DNA from: Erwinia psidii
GTDB lineage: Bacteria; Pseudomonadota; Gammaproteobacteria; Enterobacterales; Enterobacteriaceae
Direction of reading: 5' to 3'
Assembly (NCBI RefSeq): GCF_003846135.1
Contig: NZ_RHHM01000019.1
Span: 1 to 64,000 of the forward strand
DNA: 64,000 nucleotides
Every line of letters starts with the position of its first letter. The first letter of the stretch is position 1. The translations under genes and the position numbers were made by a program. Below the pieces are notes generated by a model. It had not been told where the DNA came from and ran no database searches. It worked only from the letters and a program-made list of their open reading frames with translations. Shown here one piece after another: positions 36,044 through 46,488 of this stretch.

Positions 36044-37348
36044 GTGGCACCGGTAGTAAATAAGTCCGTGGTAGCACACCCGGCAAATCTCGCTGAAGAA
36101 GATGACAGTGTAGTTTCACCCGCAGAAATCGATAAACCATCCTTAAATAAAAGTTATATCACCCGAGGCACTCGCAGCTTTACCCATGCCACCCTCGCGC
36201 TGTTCTGCGCCGGACTCTCTACCTTCGCGGTTCTGTATTGCGTTCAACCCATCCTTCCGGTGTTTTCGCAAAGTTTCCACCTGACGCCAGCACAAAGCAG
36301 TCTGTCTCTCTCCGTTACCACGGTGATGATGGCCCTGGGACTGCTGATCACGGGTCCGCTGTCGGATGCCATCGGTCGTAAATCGGTTATGTCTGTTTCG
36401 CTGCTACTGGCGGCTTTTTTCACGCTGATCTGCGCTGTAATGAGCAGCTGGCAGGGTGTGCTGGCCATGCGCGCGCTGACCGGTCTGGCGTTAAGCGGCG
36501 TGGCAGCGGTAGCCATGACCTGGCTTAGCGAAGAGTTGCATCCGGTGTTCCTTTCCTTTTCGATGGGGTTGTACATTAGCGGCAACTCGATTGGCGGGCT
36601 GGTGGGCCGTCTCTCCAGCGGAATACTGGCGGATCACTTCTCCTGGAATGTGTCGCTAATGGTGGTCGGCCTGTTTGCGTTGACCGCAGCCGGGCTGTTT
36701 TTTCGTTTGCTACCGCCTTCCCAACATTTCCGCCCCAGTTCCCTACACCCTCGCAAGTTACTGATCAACTTTATGTTTCAGTGGCGGGATATGGGGTTGC
36801 CGATGCTGTTTCTCATCGGTTTTATTCTGATGGGCAGCTTTGTGACCCTGTTTAATTATGTCAGCTATCGTTTTCTGGCCGCCCCCTTCTCACTGAGCCA
36901 GACCGTGGTCGGCCTGCTGTCGGTGGTCTATCTCACTGGCACCTACAGTTCACCGCGAGCGGGGGTGATGACCGCCCGTTATGGTCGCGGTGTGGTGCTG
37001 ATGGGCGCGCTGTGCCTGATGTTGACTGGCCTGATTGCCACCCAGTTTACTACGCTGTTTCTGGTGCTGCCGGGACTGATGCTGTTCGCCGCAGGATTCT
37101 TTGCTGCACATTCGGTAGCCAGCAGTTGGGTCGGGCATCGTGCGCGGCGGGCCAGAGGCCAGGCATCCTCGCTTTATCTGTTCTTTTACTATCTTGGTTC
37201 AAGCGTGGCTGGCACGCTGGGCGGCGTGTTCTGGAACGGTTTCGGCTGGCCGGGCGTGTCGGCTTTTATCGCGGTGATGCTGGCAGGGGGTCTGCTGCTT
37301 GCCAACCAGCTGCGTAAGATCCCGGTGCTGGTGAAAAAAGTTCGCTGA
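36044..37348 (+). CDS. YnfM-type major facilitator exporter
   Basis: A 434-residue MFS protein starting at GTG with AAGGA six bases upstream. A hydrophilic N-terminal tail of about 45 residues precedes 12 predicted helices. The motif-A loop reads GPLSDAIGRKSVM, and a central loop occurs after the sixth helix (PPSQHFRPSSLHPRKL). The overall order, including YCVQPILPVFSQSF and WLSEELHP, matches E. coli YnfM, a predicted drug or metabolite efflux permease. YnfM is paired with a LysR gene in E. coli; here a LysR gene also follows, but in the same direction. Confidence 0.85.
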   Translation: MAPVVNKSVVAHPANLAEEDDSVVSPAEIDKPSLNKSYITRGTRSFTHATLALFCAGLSTFAVLYCVQPILPVFSQSFHLTPAQSSLSLSVTTVMMALGLLITGPLSDAIGRKSVMSVSLLLAAFFTLICAVMSSWQGVLAMRALTGLALSGVAAVAMTWLSEELHPVFLSFSMGLYISGNSIGGLVGRLSSGILADHFSWNVSLMVVGLFALTAAGLFFRLLPPSQHFRPSSLHPRKLLINFMFQWRDMGLPMLFLIGFILMGSFVTLFNYVSYRFLAAPFSLSQTVVGLLSVVYLTGTYSSPRAGVMTARYGRGVVLMGALCLMLTGLIATQFTTLFLVLPGLMLFAAGFFAAHSVASSWVGHRARRARGQASSLYLFFYYLGSSVAGTLGGVFWNGFGWPGVSAFIAVMLAGGLLLANQLRKIPVLVKKVR

Positions 37349-37353
37349 ACACC

Positions 37354-37378
37354 CAGGACGGTGCAAAGCGCCGTCCTG
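37354..37378 (+). terminator. Hairpin after the MFS gene
   Basis: CAGGACGG and CCGTCCTG flanking a nine-base loop, starting six bases after the stop. Only a weak T-tract follows, so it is a probable rather than certain terminator. Confidence 0.5.
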
Positions 37379-37477
37379 CATCATCCGTCATCCGCAACGC
37401 GAAAGATTTACTTCCCACTGTTCACCCCTTACTCTGTCGCCATTCTGATTACCTGACGTTTCCCGCGCGGAGCCACC

Positions 37478-38374
37478 ATGAGCGACATAGAAAATCTGCA
37501 TGCGATGATTATCTTCGCCAAAGTGGTCGAGACACTGAGCTATACCGAAGCGGCCAGGTTATTGGGGTTGTCCAAATCGTCGGTCAGCAAGGAGATCTCA
37601 GCCCTTGAGGTACGCCTTGGCACCAGGCTTTTACAACGCACCACCCGCAGGATCGCCGTCACCGATGTTGGCATGACCTGGTATCACTACTGTGCGCGCA
37701 TTCTCAGCGAAGTAAAAAGCGCCGATCTGTTTATCCGCCAGTACCACGAGGAGCCAACCGGCAGCCTGCGCCTGGTCGCGCCGGTGACCTTTGGCTGCCA
37801 GTACATTGTTCCGGTGCTGAATAAGTTTGTCGCCAGTAATCTGCACGTTAGCGTCGATCTTGACCTTACCGACCGACCGGTCAATCTGGTGGACGACAAT
37901 ATTGACCTGGCAATTGTTGTCCGTCGGGAGCGACCAGAGCACCGCCATTGTCAGCCACTGGTGGCAATCAGCTGGGGACTGTATGCTTCACCAGACTATC
38001 TGCGTCAGCTTCCGGCGATCGATACTCCTGACGCTCTGCCGCGCCATGACTTTATTTTGTTTCGTGGGCCGGCCCACACCATTTCATTGCCGTTTCGCAA
38101 AGAGAAGCAGAAAAGGGATATTGAAGTACACAGCCGCTTTCGTGCCAATAACAGTAACGCGTTGGTGAATTCTGCTATCGCCTGTACCGGCATTGCGTAT
38201 ATTCCCGACTACAGCGCTCAGGAGGCGGTCAAAGCCGGTAAGCTGATTCGCATCCTGCCGGAATGGGAAATGGATCTCTATCAGTCGTGGATGTTGAGTA
38301 AAGAAGAGAGTTTGATCTCGCCGCGCATCCGGCTGTTTATGGAATGGTTGCAGAACGCGTTAGCGCAAAAATAG
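37478..38374 (+). CDS. LysR-family transcriptional regulator
   Basis: A 298-residue regulator. N-terminal helix-turn-helix: LSYTEAARLLGLSKSSVSKE to LLQRTTRRIAVTDVG (about residues 20-70). The C-terminal periplasmic-binding-like effector domain has PVNLVDDNIDLAIVVRRE and ALVNSAIACTGIAYIPDYSAQ, typical of the AaeR/DmlR-like group. The effector is unknown. It may control the MFS exporter 130 bases upstream. Confidence 0.9.
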   Translation: MSDIENLHAMIIFAKVVETLSYTEAARLLGLSKSSVSKEISALEVRLGTRLLQRTTRRIAVTDVGMTWYHYCARILSEVKSADLFIRQYHEEPTGSLRLVAPVTFGCQYIVPVLNKFVASNLHVSVDLDLTDRPVNLVDDNIDLAIVVRRERPEHRHCQPLVAISWGLYASPDYLRQLPAIDTPDALPRHDFILFRGPAHTISLPFRKEKQKRDIEVHSRFRANNSNALVNSAIACTGIAYIPDYSAQEAVKAGKLIRILPEWEMDLYQSWMLSKEESLISPRIRLFMEWLQNALAQK

Positions 38375-38378
38375 CAAA

Positions 38379-38399
38379 GGGCGGAATTTGCTTCCGCCC
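38379..38399. terminator. Shared terminator between convergent genes
   Basis: GGGCGGAA, loop TTTGC, TTCCGCCC. It sits between the lysR stop (38374) and the stop of the Sua5-like gene (38408) and can serve both strands. Confidence 0.6.
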
Positions 38400-38407
38400 C
38401 AGCGTTA

Positions 38408-39187
38408 TCAATAGTAGTTACCGTGGCGGTAATCCCAGGTGGTGAAGGTATCCGACAGCATTGACATAATTTTATCGACATCCAGACCTTTACGGATCAG
38501 CACCGGGCAAGGGGTGATATTACGTTCACCTTTCTGCTCAGGAACCAGCTTGCCGCTCTCGTCAACCATTGCCACCATCACTCCCTGCTCATAACGGGTC
38601 TTCTCAGACTCATTTGGCTGGATGGACTTCACATAGTCGTTGGCCGCAATAATCAGATCGGCCTGCGACTCGATGCGCTCCCCGATCCCTTCAACCAGAC
38701 CACGGTTACCTTTACCGGACGGGTTTGCCGAGCTGGCAAAGGAGAATTTGCCGTGGTTCTCCCACAGTTCTTTCGCCAGTTTCTCGCCGGGAATACCGAA
38801 TTTAATCACAAAACAGCTGGTCTGACGGCGATCCATCATCAGCTCTTTAGAGCCATCTTCCGGGATACGCGCTACCGCTTCTTCTTTCCACGGCAGGATG
38901 CAACCCAACAGCACATCGTTGTCCCAGTGCTGTTGGTACAGGGCTTCGATTTCCGGGTTCAGCTGTGCCAGTTGCTTTAACTGCTCCAGCGAACCGCACA
39001 GCACCACGCCAGGTTTGTTACGGTTGCGCTGCTTGGCGTCAAATTTACGCTCCAGGCCTTTGGCATCAGAGGTCATGATGATGTAGCCCACTTTGGTTGG
39101 ACAAACAATCATGCCACCGTCGGCAGAGAGGATGTTGACCGCTTCTGGCTGTAAGCCACCGTTCCACTGGATAGTCTTGTTGCTCAT
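38408..39187 (-). CDS. Sua5/YciO/YrdC-family protein (threonylcarbamoyl-AMP synthase-like)
   Basis: A 259-residue protein from MSNKTIQWNGGLQPEAVN at 39187 (AAGG eight bases upstream). Family blocks are CPTKVGYIIMTSD (substrate loop with Lys), FDAKQRNRNKPGVVL, and FSFASSANPSGKGN, the SxSAN-like nucleotide motif. TsaC/Sua5 enzymes make threonylcarbamoyl-AMP for the t6A37 tRNA modification; this divergent group is of unproven function. The open frame extends upstream to 39682, but that part is the tail of a decayed SDR gene read in frame by chance. Confidence 0.82.
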   Translation of the reverse strand: MSNKTIQWNGGLQPEAVNILSADGGMIVCPTKVGYIIMTSDAKGLERKFDAKQRNRNKPGVVLCGSLEQLKQLAQLNPEIEALYQQHWDNDVLLGCILPWKEEAVARIPEDGSKELMMDRRQTSCFVIKFGIPGEKLAKELWENHGKFSFASSANPSGKGNRGLVEGIGERIESQADLIIAANDYVKSIQPNESEKTRYEQGVMVAMVDESGKLVPEQKGERNITPCPVLIRKGLDVDKIMSMLSDTFTTWDYRHGNYY

Positions 39188-39369
39188 GATCATACCTTGT
39201 TTTGAAGGGTTGAATTCGGGGTTCAGGACGCCAACATCTGTCCACGTAAGGGCGTTATGTTGCCAGCCATTGATAACCGGTTGCAACCATCCTATCCTGT
39301 CGGGCATTTTTAGCAACAATAAAGCAAAAATATCCAGTATTGTTTCCAACAGGAAACAAATGTTGCCTT

Positions 39370-40310
39370 CAGCAGGAATACGTTGCACTGCTTGCAACGT
39401 GTCGAACAGCGCTACAAACGCATCCAGGGTGCACTGATAGCCGGTAAAACCTGCTTTACGGCTTTTGCTGATAGCGGTAAAAACCTCCATCGGACGGCGA
39501 GGGTCGGCATCAGTGTGCCACCATAAAGCCAGTTTATTGAGATCGATTTCTTTCAGGCCATATTTCTCCGCCAGCACGCGCCACTCAGCCGGTTTGGCAG
39601 CCATTCTCTCTGCCAGCGGCTGCATGTCATCAGGAAACGGTGCCGCCTCAATAGCAAAGTGATCTGCAATCAGGCCCCACACACATCGCCATTGACCGCG
39701 TTCCTGATTCTGTACCGGGGCGTGGCCGCCGCCCGTACCAGCTGCTTCGCCAGCAAACGTGCATCAGTCATATCGGTGACACCTTCCCACTGTGCCCGTG
39801 AACCGGAAAAGATAAATGGCTGACCGCTTTCCTTGCACAGGCTGGCATACACCGCCAGTGTCTGGCCCATATTCATCGCGTTAGCGAGCGCAAAGCCGAT
39901 GATGATGTACGGACGGTGCACGTTCCAGCTAAAGCCATATTTCCTGGCACCGGCAAACACTTCATCTTCCTGGGCATAATAAAAGTTATCCACTGGCTGG
40001 CGCCCCTGCTCCTGACGGAAGGGCGTCACCGGCACCGCGTTCCCTTACCGTAGGCGTCAAATGGCCCAGGATAGTGTTTCAGTCCCATCACCAGCGCCAT
40101 GTGTCCCCGTGTGAGACAGTTCCCCAGCCGCTTCAGTCACGTTACGCACCATCGCACCGTTAACACGAATGTTCTCTTTCTCATTGGCCTGACGGGACCC
40201 GGCGCTAAAAAAAACACAGTCCACGCCAGGCCCTGCAATGCCCGGCGAACGGCGTGACCGTCGGTCAGATCTGCCGTTAATGCCTGACAGCCGCCGTTAT
40301 TTAGGTGCAA
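39370..40310 (-). pseudogene. Decayed PRISE-type SDR oxidoreductase
   Basis: Pieces of one protein occur in several frames. NGGCQALTADLTDGH and QGLAWTVFF near 40310-40220; LKHYPGPFDAYGKGT near 40080-40030; VTPFRQEQGRQPVDNFYYAQEDEVF to MTDARLLAKQLVRAA from 40029 to 39690; and WGLIADHFAIEAAPFPDD to LDAFVALFDTLQA from 39682 to about 39375. These are consecutive parts of NAD(P)-dependent SDR enzymes of the progesterone-5-beta-reductase/iridoid-synthase-like group. The normal N-terminus with the Rossmann glycine motif is missing and at least three frameshifts separate the pieces. Confidence 0.75.
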
Positions 40311-40677
40311 AAGAAAAGCTTAACAGAGAATCAGATTCTTCTCCGTGCGATAAATGTGTCACTTTTATGCATGCAGCTAACATCCTGTTGGCCCGGAGAT
40401 AAGCAATCACATGTCATGCGGATGAGATAACGGAGGGAGCCGACATGCGGACGGAAGGAACAGGATCAGGGCAGAGAATATGGCTAATCATGGGGATGCC
40501 ACGCCGTGCACCGTGGGTATTGCCCGGCACGCACAGGCGCCGGTCTACGTCCTCGCATTCCTCCCTCTGACAACGAAAATACCGTCCTTTATGTCTGTGA
40601 AACGCGGCAGTAATACGCTGGCAAGCTTATCCGTTTTTTACACGCGGACGGCGGGTCGACCTGATGGCGTGGCGGTC
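40311..40677. other. Intergenic stretch downstream of the GGDEF-EAL gene
   Basis: About 370 bases with no supported gene; low-complexity shadows only. Confidence 0.4.
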
Positions 40678-43191
40678 CTATTCCTCTTCAGGCGACGGGT
40701 TTTCTTCCGTGAGCGTCGGCGGCGCAGGACTGAACAACCGTAGCCGGTTTTCCGGCGGCTGTGGACGGCCAAAATAGTACCCCTGAAACAGGGTACAACC
40801 TTCATTTTTCAGCTGTTCGTACTGTTCGCTGTTTTCCACTCCTTCGGCGGTAATCTGAATATCCAGGCTACGACTCATGCCAGTAATGGCACGAATAATC
40901 GCCAGTGACTCGCGGCTCTCCTTCATATCATTAATAAATGACTTATCTATTTTGATCTTATCGAAGGGGAATGAGCGCAGATAACTGAGCGAAGAGTAGC
41001 CCGTACCAAAGTCATCCAACGCGATGCGCACGCCAATTTCTTTCAGTTTCTGCAAGATACGGATATTGTCCAGCCTGTTATCCAACAACACCGACTCGGT
41101 GATCTCCAGCTCCAGCCGGTACGGAGCCAGCCCCGAATCCCTCAGTGCTTTCTCCACCACCGATACCAGAGAGCGGTTCTTAAACTGTAACGGAGAGAGG
41201 TTGACCGCCACGCTCTGCTGTTCCGGCCAGCCCGCGGCTTCGCGGCAGGCTTCAAACAGCGCATAAGCACCCAGGGCATGAATTAACCCGGTATCTTCCG
41301 CGACAGGAATAAAATCCATCGGCATGATCATGCCCTTCACCGGATGATGCCAGCGCATCAGCGCCTCATAGCTGATGATCTCCCGCCCCTGATCGTTGGT
41401 GATCGGCTGATAATAAAGTTTCAGATGACGTTCGGTGATCGCGGCACGTAGATCGTTTTCTATCATCCGCCGTTTGCTGGCCGCCTCACCCATTGCCACG
41501 GTAAAATGTTCAAGACGATTACGCCCGTTGCGTTTGCCCTCATACAGCGCCATGTCCGCACAACGCAACAGTTCATCGGCCGTGGTGATATCCTGGCCAC
41601 CGATGGCGATGCCAATACTCATGCCAACAGACAATATCTGTCCGTCGATATGAAATGGCGGGTTAATGATATCAATCAACCGCTGCGCGATGATCTCGGC
41701 CTCCGTTGCGCTCGACAGGCCGGGCAGCACAACAGAAAACTCATCGCCCCCCTGACGGGCCAACGTATCCTGATCGCGCACCACGTCGCATAACCGGCGG
41801 GCAACGGCTCTCAGCAGGCCATCACCAACCTGATGGCCCAATGCATCATTAACGTTTTTAAAGTTATCCAGATCAAGGCACAGCACCGCCGTCATATGGT
41901 GCGAATTGAGGTCATTATGCAGCGCCTCATTCAGACGCTGGCTGAACAGCTCACGATTAGGTAACCCGGTAAGATTGTCGTAATGCGCCATACGGTGAAT
42001 ACGGGCATCGGCCGTACGCTGGTCAGTAACATCATCGGCTATCAGCAAAACATAGCTGCTGCGCACATCATTACCACGAATGATCGACGCCGTTGCATGA
42101 ATAATTTTTCTCCCGCCACAGGTGATCAGCAACTGCTCATTTTTATTCACCCCGGACTTACGTTGTGCTGCCGATGCCAGCTGGGCAAAATATCTGCCCA
42201 CTTCAGGCGTGGTGCAATCCACCAGCTTTTTTCCGCAGCTCTGCTGCTGGCTAATCCCCAGCAGCTGCTCCGCTTTGCTGTTCAACAGCAGAATTTCCTG
42301 AGACACCAGGTCTTCCACAATTACGCAGGAAGGGATATTGGCAATAATGGTATCAAGAAAGGTCGACAGGGAAGCCATACGCGCGCTGTTCTGTTCAGCC
42401 AGCTCCTTCGCCAGCAAAATTTCCTGCTCATACTCATGCACTTCCGTGCAGTCACGGGTAATTTTTGAATAGCCTATCAGCTGACCGCTTTCGTCATGGA
42501 TCCCCTCGATCACCACATGCGCCCAGAAGACACTACCATTTTTACGGTAGCGCCAGCTGTGATCTTCAAAGCGACCCTCTTTGCGCGCCACGTCGAGGTT
42601 GATCGCAGGAAGACCCGAATGGCGATCCTTCTCGCTGTAAAAGCAGGAAAAATGCTTACCGACAATTTCGTCAGCGGTATAGCCTTTCGCCCGGCGGGCA
42701 CCGGCGTTCCAGTTAACAATTATTCCTGCTGTATCGATCATATAAATGGCGTAATCGGTTACCCCTTCCACCAGAAGACGAAAGACCTGCTCACGCTTAT
42801 GTTGCTCCTGAAACAGTCGCTGCTTTTCGGTACAATCACTGGTTATTTTTGCATAGCCAATCAGCACGCCATCATCATCATGCACAGCATCAATCACCAC
42901 ATGCGCCCAAAAGGCGCTGCCGTCTTTGCGATAACGCCAGCCTTCCACTTCATAGCGACCGGTGCCTTGTGCAATACGTAGCCCATGCTGCGGCAATCCC
43001 TTCAGCTGGTCTTCGGCACTGTAGAAACAGGCAAAATTCTTGCCGATAATCTCATGGGGCTTATAGCCTTTCGTGCGTTCCGCCCCACTGTTCCAGTTTG
43101 TCACGGTGCCATCAGGGCTCAGCATATAGATGGCGTAGTCAACCACGTTTTGTACCAGTAACCGGTACATTTGATCATTATTGTTGTTCAT
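40678..43191 (-). CDS. Triple-PAS GGDEF-EAL cyclic-di-GMP protein
   Basis: An 837-residue cytoplasmic protein. Two closely similar PAS-PAC units come first (about 5-125 and 130-250; each has a DYAIYM..NWN-GA-R and RYRK-GS-FWAHVVI pattern), then a third, divergent PAS (about 270-395). The diguanylate cyclase domain (about 405-565) keeps GGDEF and an inhibitory RxxD site (RDQD, five residues before it). The EAL domain (about 580-825) keeps YEALMRW, EITES, DDFGTGYSSLSYL, KIDKSFI and AEGVE. Both enzymatic halves therefore look competent. The twin PAS domains suggest a small-molecule, haem or flavin signal. No membrane helix is present. Confidence 0.93.
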   Translation of the reverse strand: MNNNNDQMYRLLVQNVVDYAIYMLSPDGTVTNWNSGAERTKGYKPHEIIGKNFACFYSAEDQLKGLPQHGLRIAQGTGRYEVEGWRYRKDGSAFWAHVVIDAVHDDDGVLIGYAKITSDCTEKQRLFQEQHKREQVFRLLVEGVTDYAIYMIDTAGIIVNWNAGARRAKGYTADEIVGKHFSCFYSEKDRHSGLPAINLDVARKEGRFEDHSWRYRKNGSVFWAHVVIEGIHDESGQLIGYSKITRDCTEVHEYEQEILLAKELAEQNSARMASLSTFLDTIIANIPSCVIVEDLVSQEILLLNSKAEQLLGISQQQSCGKKLVDCTTPEVGRYFAQLASAAQRKSGVNKNEQLLITCGGRKIIHATASIIRGNDVRSSYVLLIADDVTDQRTADARIHRMAHYDNLTGLPNRELFSQRLNEALHNDLNSHHMTAVLCLDLDNFKNVNDALGHQVGDGLLRAVARRLCDVVRDQDTLARQGGDEFSVVLPGLSSATEAEIIAQRLIDIINPPFHIDGQILSVGMSIGIAIGGQDITTADELLRCADMALYEGKRNGRNRLEHFTVAMGEAASKRRMIENDLRAAITERHLKLYYQPITNDQGREIISYEALMRWHHPVKGMIMPMDFIPVAEDTGLIHALGAYALFEACREAAGWPEQQSVAVNLSPLQFKNRSLVSVVEKALRDSGLAPYRLELEITESVLLDNRLDNIRILQKLKEIGVRIALDDFGTGYSSLSYLRSFPFDKIKIDKSFINDMKESRESLAIIRAITGMSRSLDIQITAEGVENSEQYEQLKNEGCTLFQGYYFGRPQPPENRLRLFSPAPPTLTEENPSPEEE

Positions 43192-44185
43192 TTTTTTTCC
43201 GCCTTAAGGGGGCTTTCGCCACTCAGAAGATGGCTACAACGTACAGAGAAGCCCGCAAGGGCCGTTTTAATAAAGGCAAACAGGAAAAAAACCAGTCGGG
43301 CAGTTTCCCCGCGCACGCCGCTGGATCGGGAAAACCGTTACCAGAGAACACCTGTCAGGTTATCGGCCCGGTAGAAATAATATTCAGGATTAATTTTTCA
43401 GAGGATACAAAGAAGATAAGCATGCATGAGTTATCAAACCCGGATGGCACAACATGCCATGTCTGTATGACTTGTGTTTCTGACAAAAGATAAGTGGATA
43501 TATCTTCCAATCGCCTTTAATACAGCACGGCAGCGTGCTGTTTTATTTTTCAGGATGGCGACCATATTGGGTTTTATAATTTTTAAATTTAACTTATGGT
43601 AAAAATAAGGCGCTGACAATTTAACTTTAGTATCGCTGATTTTCTTATTAAAGGATCGGCAGGGAGCTTGCCGTCACGGACGGTTGGCATAGAGTGGTAT
43701 ATTTAAAATGCAATATTTTTCATGCGGTTAATAAAAAATCACCCCGCTGCATTATCACATATTGTGCAACCTGAGCAGCGACGTTATCAATCCGCGTTTA
43801 ATGACTACTCCAGCTGACTGGATCAACAACAGCGGCAGGCTACCCAACCATGTCTTTGATGAACTATGACGGTGAGCCTGTTGTTCATCCAGACGCATAT
43901 ATTGCCATCAGTGGTTACGCCATTTATCAGTAAACAGATAATATGCTGCTGGCATCATCGCTGACCGGAAAATTATTACTCACGCCAATAACTATCTAAC
44001 ACCTGTTTTATGCGCGTGTATTTTATTTTGATTCTTCTCAGATCAAATATGCTTCACCGCATTTTATGGCTGGCTGAAATAAAAATGTTACAAATACAGG
44101 AAGACTGACATCTGCGGATACAACCCCGGCAAGACCATTAATACTTTATCGCGTTAAATGAGTAAGTTACTGGTATGGAGTGGCT
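43192..44185. other. One-kilobase gene-free stretch before sbmA
   Basis: No frame with family resemblance, no tRNA. GGAG at 44177-44180 is the sbmA ribosome binding site. The long distance may contain an sbmA leader or a small RNA, but I see no clear terminator within it. Confidence 0.4.
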
Positions 44186-45406
44186 ATGTTTAAATCTTTT
44201 TTCCCAAGGCCCGGTCTGTTTTTCAGCAGCGCCGCCATCTGGTGCGCTATCTCGATTCTTACCTGGTTCGCAGGCGGCAGAAACTGGCTATCACATTTTT
44301 CAGCTTTTGCTCATCCGCTGCCGCTGCCAGACAATGCCCTGCGCTTTGTCGCCCCCTCAGAAGTTGCTTTCTACCTTTATTATTTTGCGGCCTTTGTTAT
44401 TTTTGCCGGTTTCTGGCGCTGGTTCAGCCCTCATCCGTGGCAACGTTGGTCTGTGGGCGGCTCCGCGCTGATTATCTTTGCTACCTGGTTCTCGGTTCAG
44501 GTGGGCGTGGCGATAAACGCCTGGTACGACCCGTTTTACAATCTGGTTCAGCGGGCAATGACACACCCCAATACGGTGAAGGTTGAATCCTTATACAGTC
44601 AGCTGGAAGGGTTTCTCAGTATTGCGCTGATTAACGTGATAATTGATGTGCTGAATATGTTTTTTATCAGCCATTATGTCTTTCGCTGGCGCACGGCCAT
44701 GAATAATTACTATATGGCACACTGGCCGACGTTGCGCGGGATTGAAGGGGCCTCCCAACGGGTGCAGGAGGACACCATGCGCTTTTCCTCGACGCTGGAA
44801 GATATGGGCGTCAGTTTTATTAACGCCATCATGACGCTGATCGCCTTTTTACCGGTGCTGGTTGCCCTGTCGGCGCATGTGAAAAGCGTACCGTTCCTGG
44901 GCGCAATTCCTGATGCGCTGGTCATTTCGGCCGTGATCTGGTCACTGCTCGGCACCGGGATGCTGGCGATCGTTGGTATCCGGCTGCCAGGCCTCTCGTT
45001 CCGTAATCAGCGGGTGGAAGCGGCTTACCGTAAGGAGTTGGTCTATGGCGAGGACGATCCGCAACGAGCCAGACCGCCAACCGTAAAAGATCTGTTCGGC
45101 AGCGTGCGTAAGAACTACTTTCGGCTGTACTTTCACTACCTGTACTTCAATATCGCCCGTACTCTGTATCTGCAACTTGATGCGGTCTTCAGCATGTTTG
45201 TACTGTTTCCTTCCATCATCACTGGCGCGATTACACTGGGTCTGATGACGCAGATAACCAATGTGTTCGACCAGGTGCGCGGTTCATTCCAGTACCTGAT
45301 TAACTCATGGCCGACGCTGGTGGAACTGCTGTCGATCTACAAACGTCTGCGCGGCTTTGAGCAACAGCTCAATGAAATCCCGGACCCGCATAACAGCGTC
45401 GCATAG
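44186..45406 (+). CDS. sbmA: SbmA/BacA peptide uptake transporter
   Basis: A 406-residue inner-membrane protein from [13 protein letters not shown] at 44186 (GGAG five bases upstream). Nearly every block matches E. coli Sbm[16 protein letters not shown] loop, [56 protein letters not shown] and [17 protein letters not shown]. SbmA/BacA carries proline-rich antimicrobial peptides, microcins B17 and J25 and bleomycin into the cytoplasm by proton-driven transport. In BacA of rhizobia the same protein is needed for survival in hosts making cysteine-rich peptides, which may matter for a plant pathogen. It stands alone. Confidence 0.95.
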   Translation: MFKSFFPRPGLFFSSAAIWCAISILTWFAGGRNWLSHFSAFAHPLPLPDNALRFVAPSEVAFYLYYFAAFVIFAGFWRWFSPHPWQRWSVGGSALIIFATWFSVQVGVAINAWYDPFYNLVQRAMTHPNTVKVESLYSQLEGFLSIALINVIIDVLNMFFISHYVFRWRTAMNNYYMAHWPTLRGIEGASQRVQEDTMRFSSTLEDMGVSFINAIMTLIAFLPVLVALSAHVKSVPFLGAIPDALVISAVIWSLLGTGMLAIVGIRLPGLSFRNQRVEAAYRKELVYGEDDPQRARPPTVKDLFGSVRKNYFRLYFHYLYFNIARTLYLQLDAVFSMFVLFPSIITGAITLGLMTQITNVFDQVRGSFQYLINSWPTLVELLSIYKRLRGFEQQLNEIPDPHNSVA

Positions 45407-46433
45407 CCCCGCAGAGCGTGCCAAAAAACAACATACGCGAAGGTATTAACCGGTGAATCCGGTTATATGCCGGGGTCAATATATCAATGATTGTGCGTTG
45501 ACAAAGCGAGGCACCGCCATAATGCCTCCGGCAAAGTACCCCGGCCAGTATTGCTTCACTGACATGGCGAGCGGGCCGATCACCGTCACCGGCAGCAGTA
45601 ATCAGCACTACCTCATTTTTATCACCGTCATGGCGTCCTCCCACCCGACAAGGCTCCCGGCAGATGGGATTGTGATAGCGATCGTTGAACAGCGCTCTTT
45701 GATGGCCTTGTTAACTCACCGGTTTTTCTGATCGATAAAAAACGGATTCACGATGCCTTTGCCAGGCTGACGGAACAACAGAAACGTCTGCTTCAGTCAG
45801 CGTCGTTTAAAATACCGTAACGGGTAATATGACAGTATTATGGCAGAAAAAATAAGGAAAATATGTGCAGATGATTAATGTGGTTAAAATAAGAAAAAAC
45901 GTGTTTGAAAGTGCTACTAATTTGACATTGTTTTCGCTTTGTTTTTTTCTGATAATTTGGAATAGTGCCATTTAAAAAATAAACCCTGTTACAAAAACAC
46001 ACCAGAAAATTAATCAGCATCATTAAATAGCCATGCGCAACGGTGCTCCACACCCCCCACCCCTTGCAGAAAAAACAGGCAGGTTAATCTCACTGAAAGC
46101 CACGGCTACTCTGGCTTAAGAAGCATTGTCCTTCCTTGAAACGGATCACTGGCAAAGGGCAAGTGCAGCGGTATTAAGAACCGTTTTTCAACAAAGTGCC
46201 AGCCTCACAGAAAACGGCATTTGTCTTATTTTAACCCTATATTGTTATTAACAATTGCAGTGACCATATCGTTATTATAAAGTCCATTCATTCTATGAGA
46301 GATGCCAGAACAATAAATCACGTTTCCATTAACAATGACGCGCACGGTGTTAATCAACCATCAGTACAAATATAAAAAATCATCGGTCATCTATGGATTT
46401 TTTAATTACGTCAACACCAGGGCGTTAATCCGG
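45407..46433. other. One-kilobase stretch with possible gene fragments
   Basis: No complete gene. One frame at about 45690-45820 reads VFLIDKKRIHDAFARLTEQQ before a stop and looks coding-like, as does SFLETDHWQRASAAVLRTVF at about 46125-46185; neither is recognised. They may be 3' ends of eroded genes. The stretch ends with a plus-strand terminator. Confidence 0.35.
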
Positions 46434-46460
46434 GCAGGTCGAAAGGCCTGCTTTTTTTTT
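46434..46460 (+). terminator. Plus-strand terminator with no upstream gene
   Basis: GCAGG, an eight-base loop with GAAA, CCTGC, followed by nine T. The T-tract is on the plus strand, whereas the adjacent receptor gene is on the minus strand, so it ends an unidentified plus-strand transcript. Confidence 0.6.
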
Positions 46461-46488
46461 CCCATCACAGGCCCGTCTGCCACTGTCG

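Noticed and set aside
38408..39682. A single 424-residue fusion protein
   Set aside because: Its first 100 residues are the tail of a decayed SDR gene and the rest is a complete Sua5-like protein with its own ribosome binding site.
45453..45731. 92-residue frame downstream of sbmA
   Set aside because: Composition and lack of a start signal suggest a shadow or eroded fragment; no family recognised.
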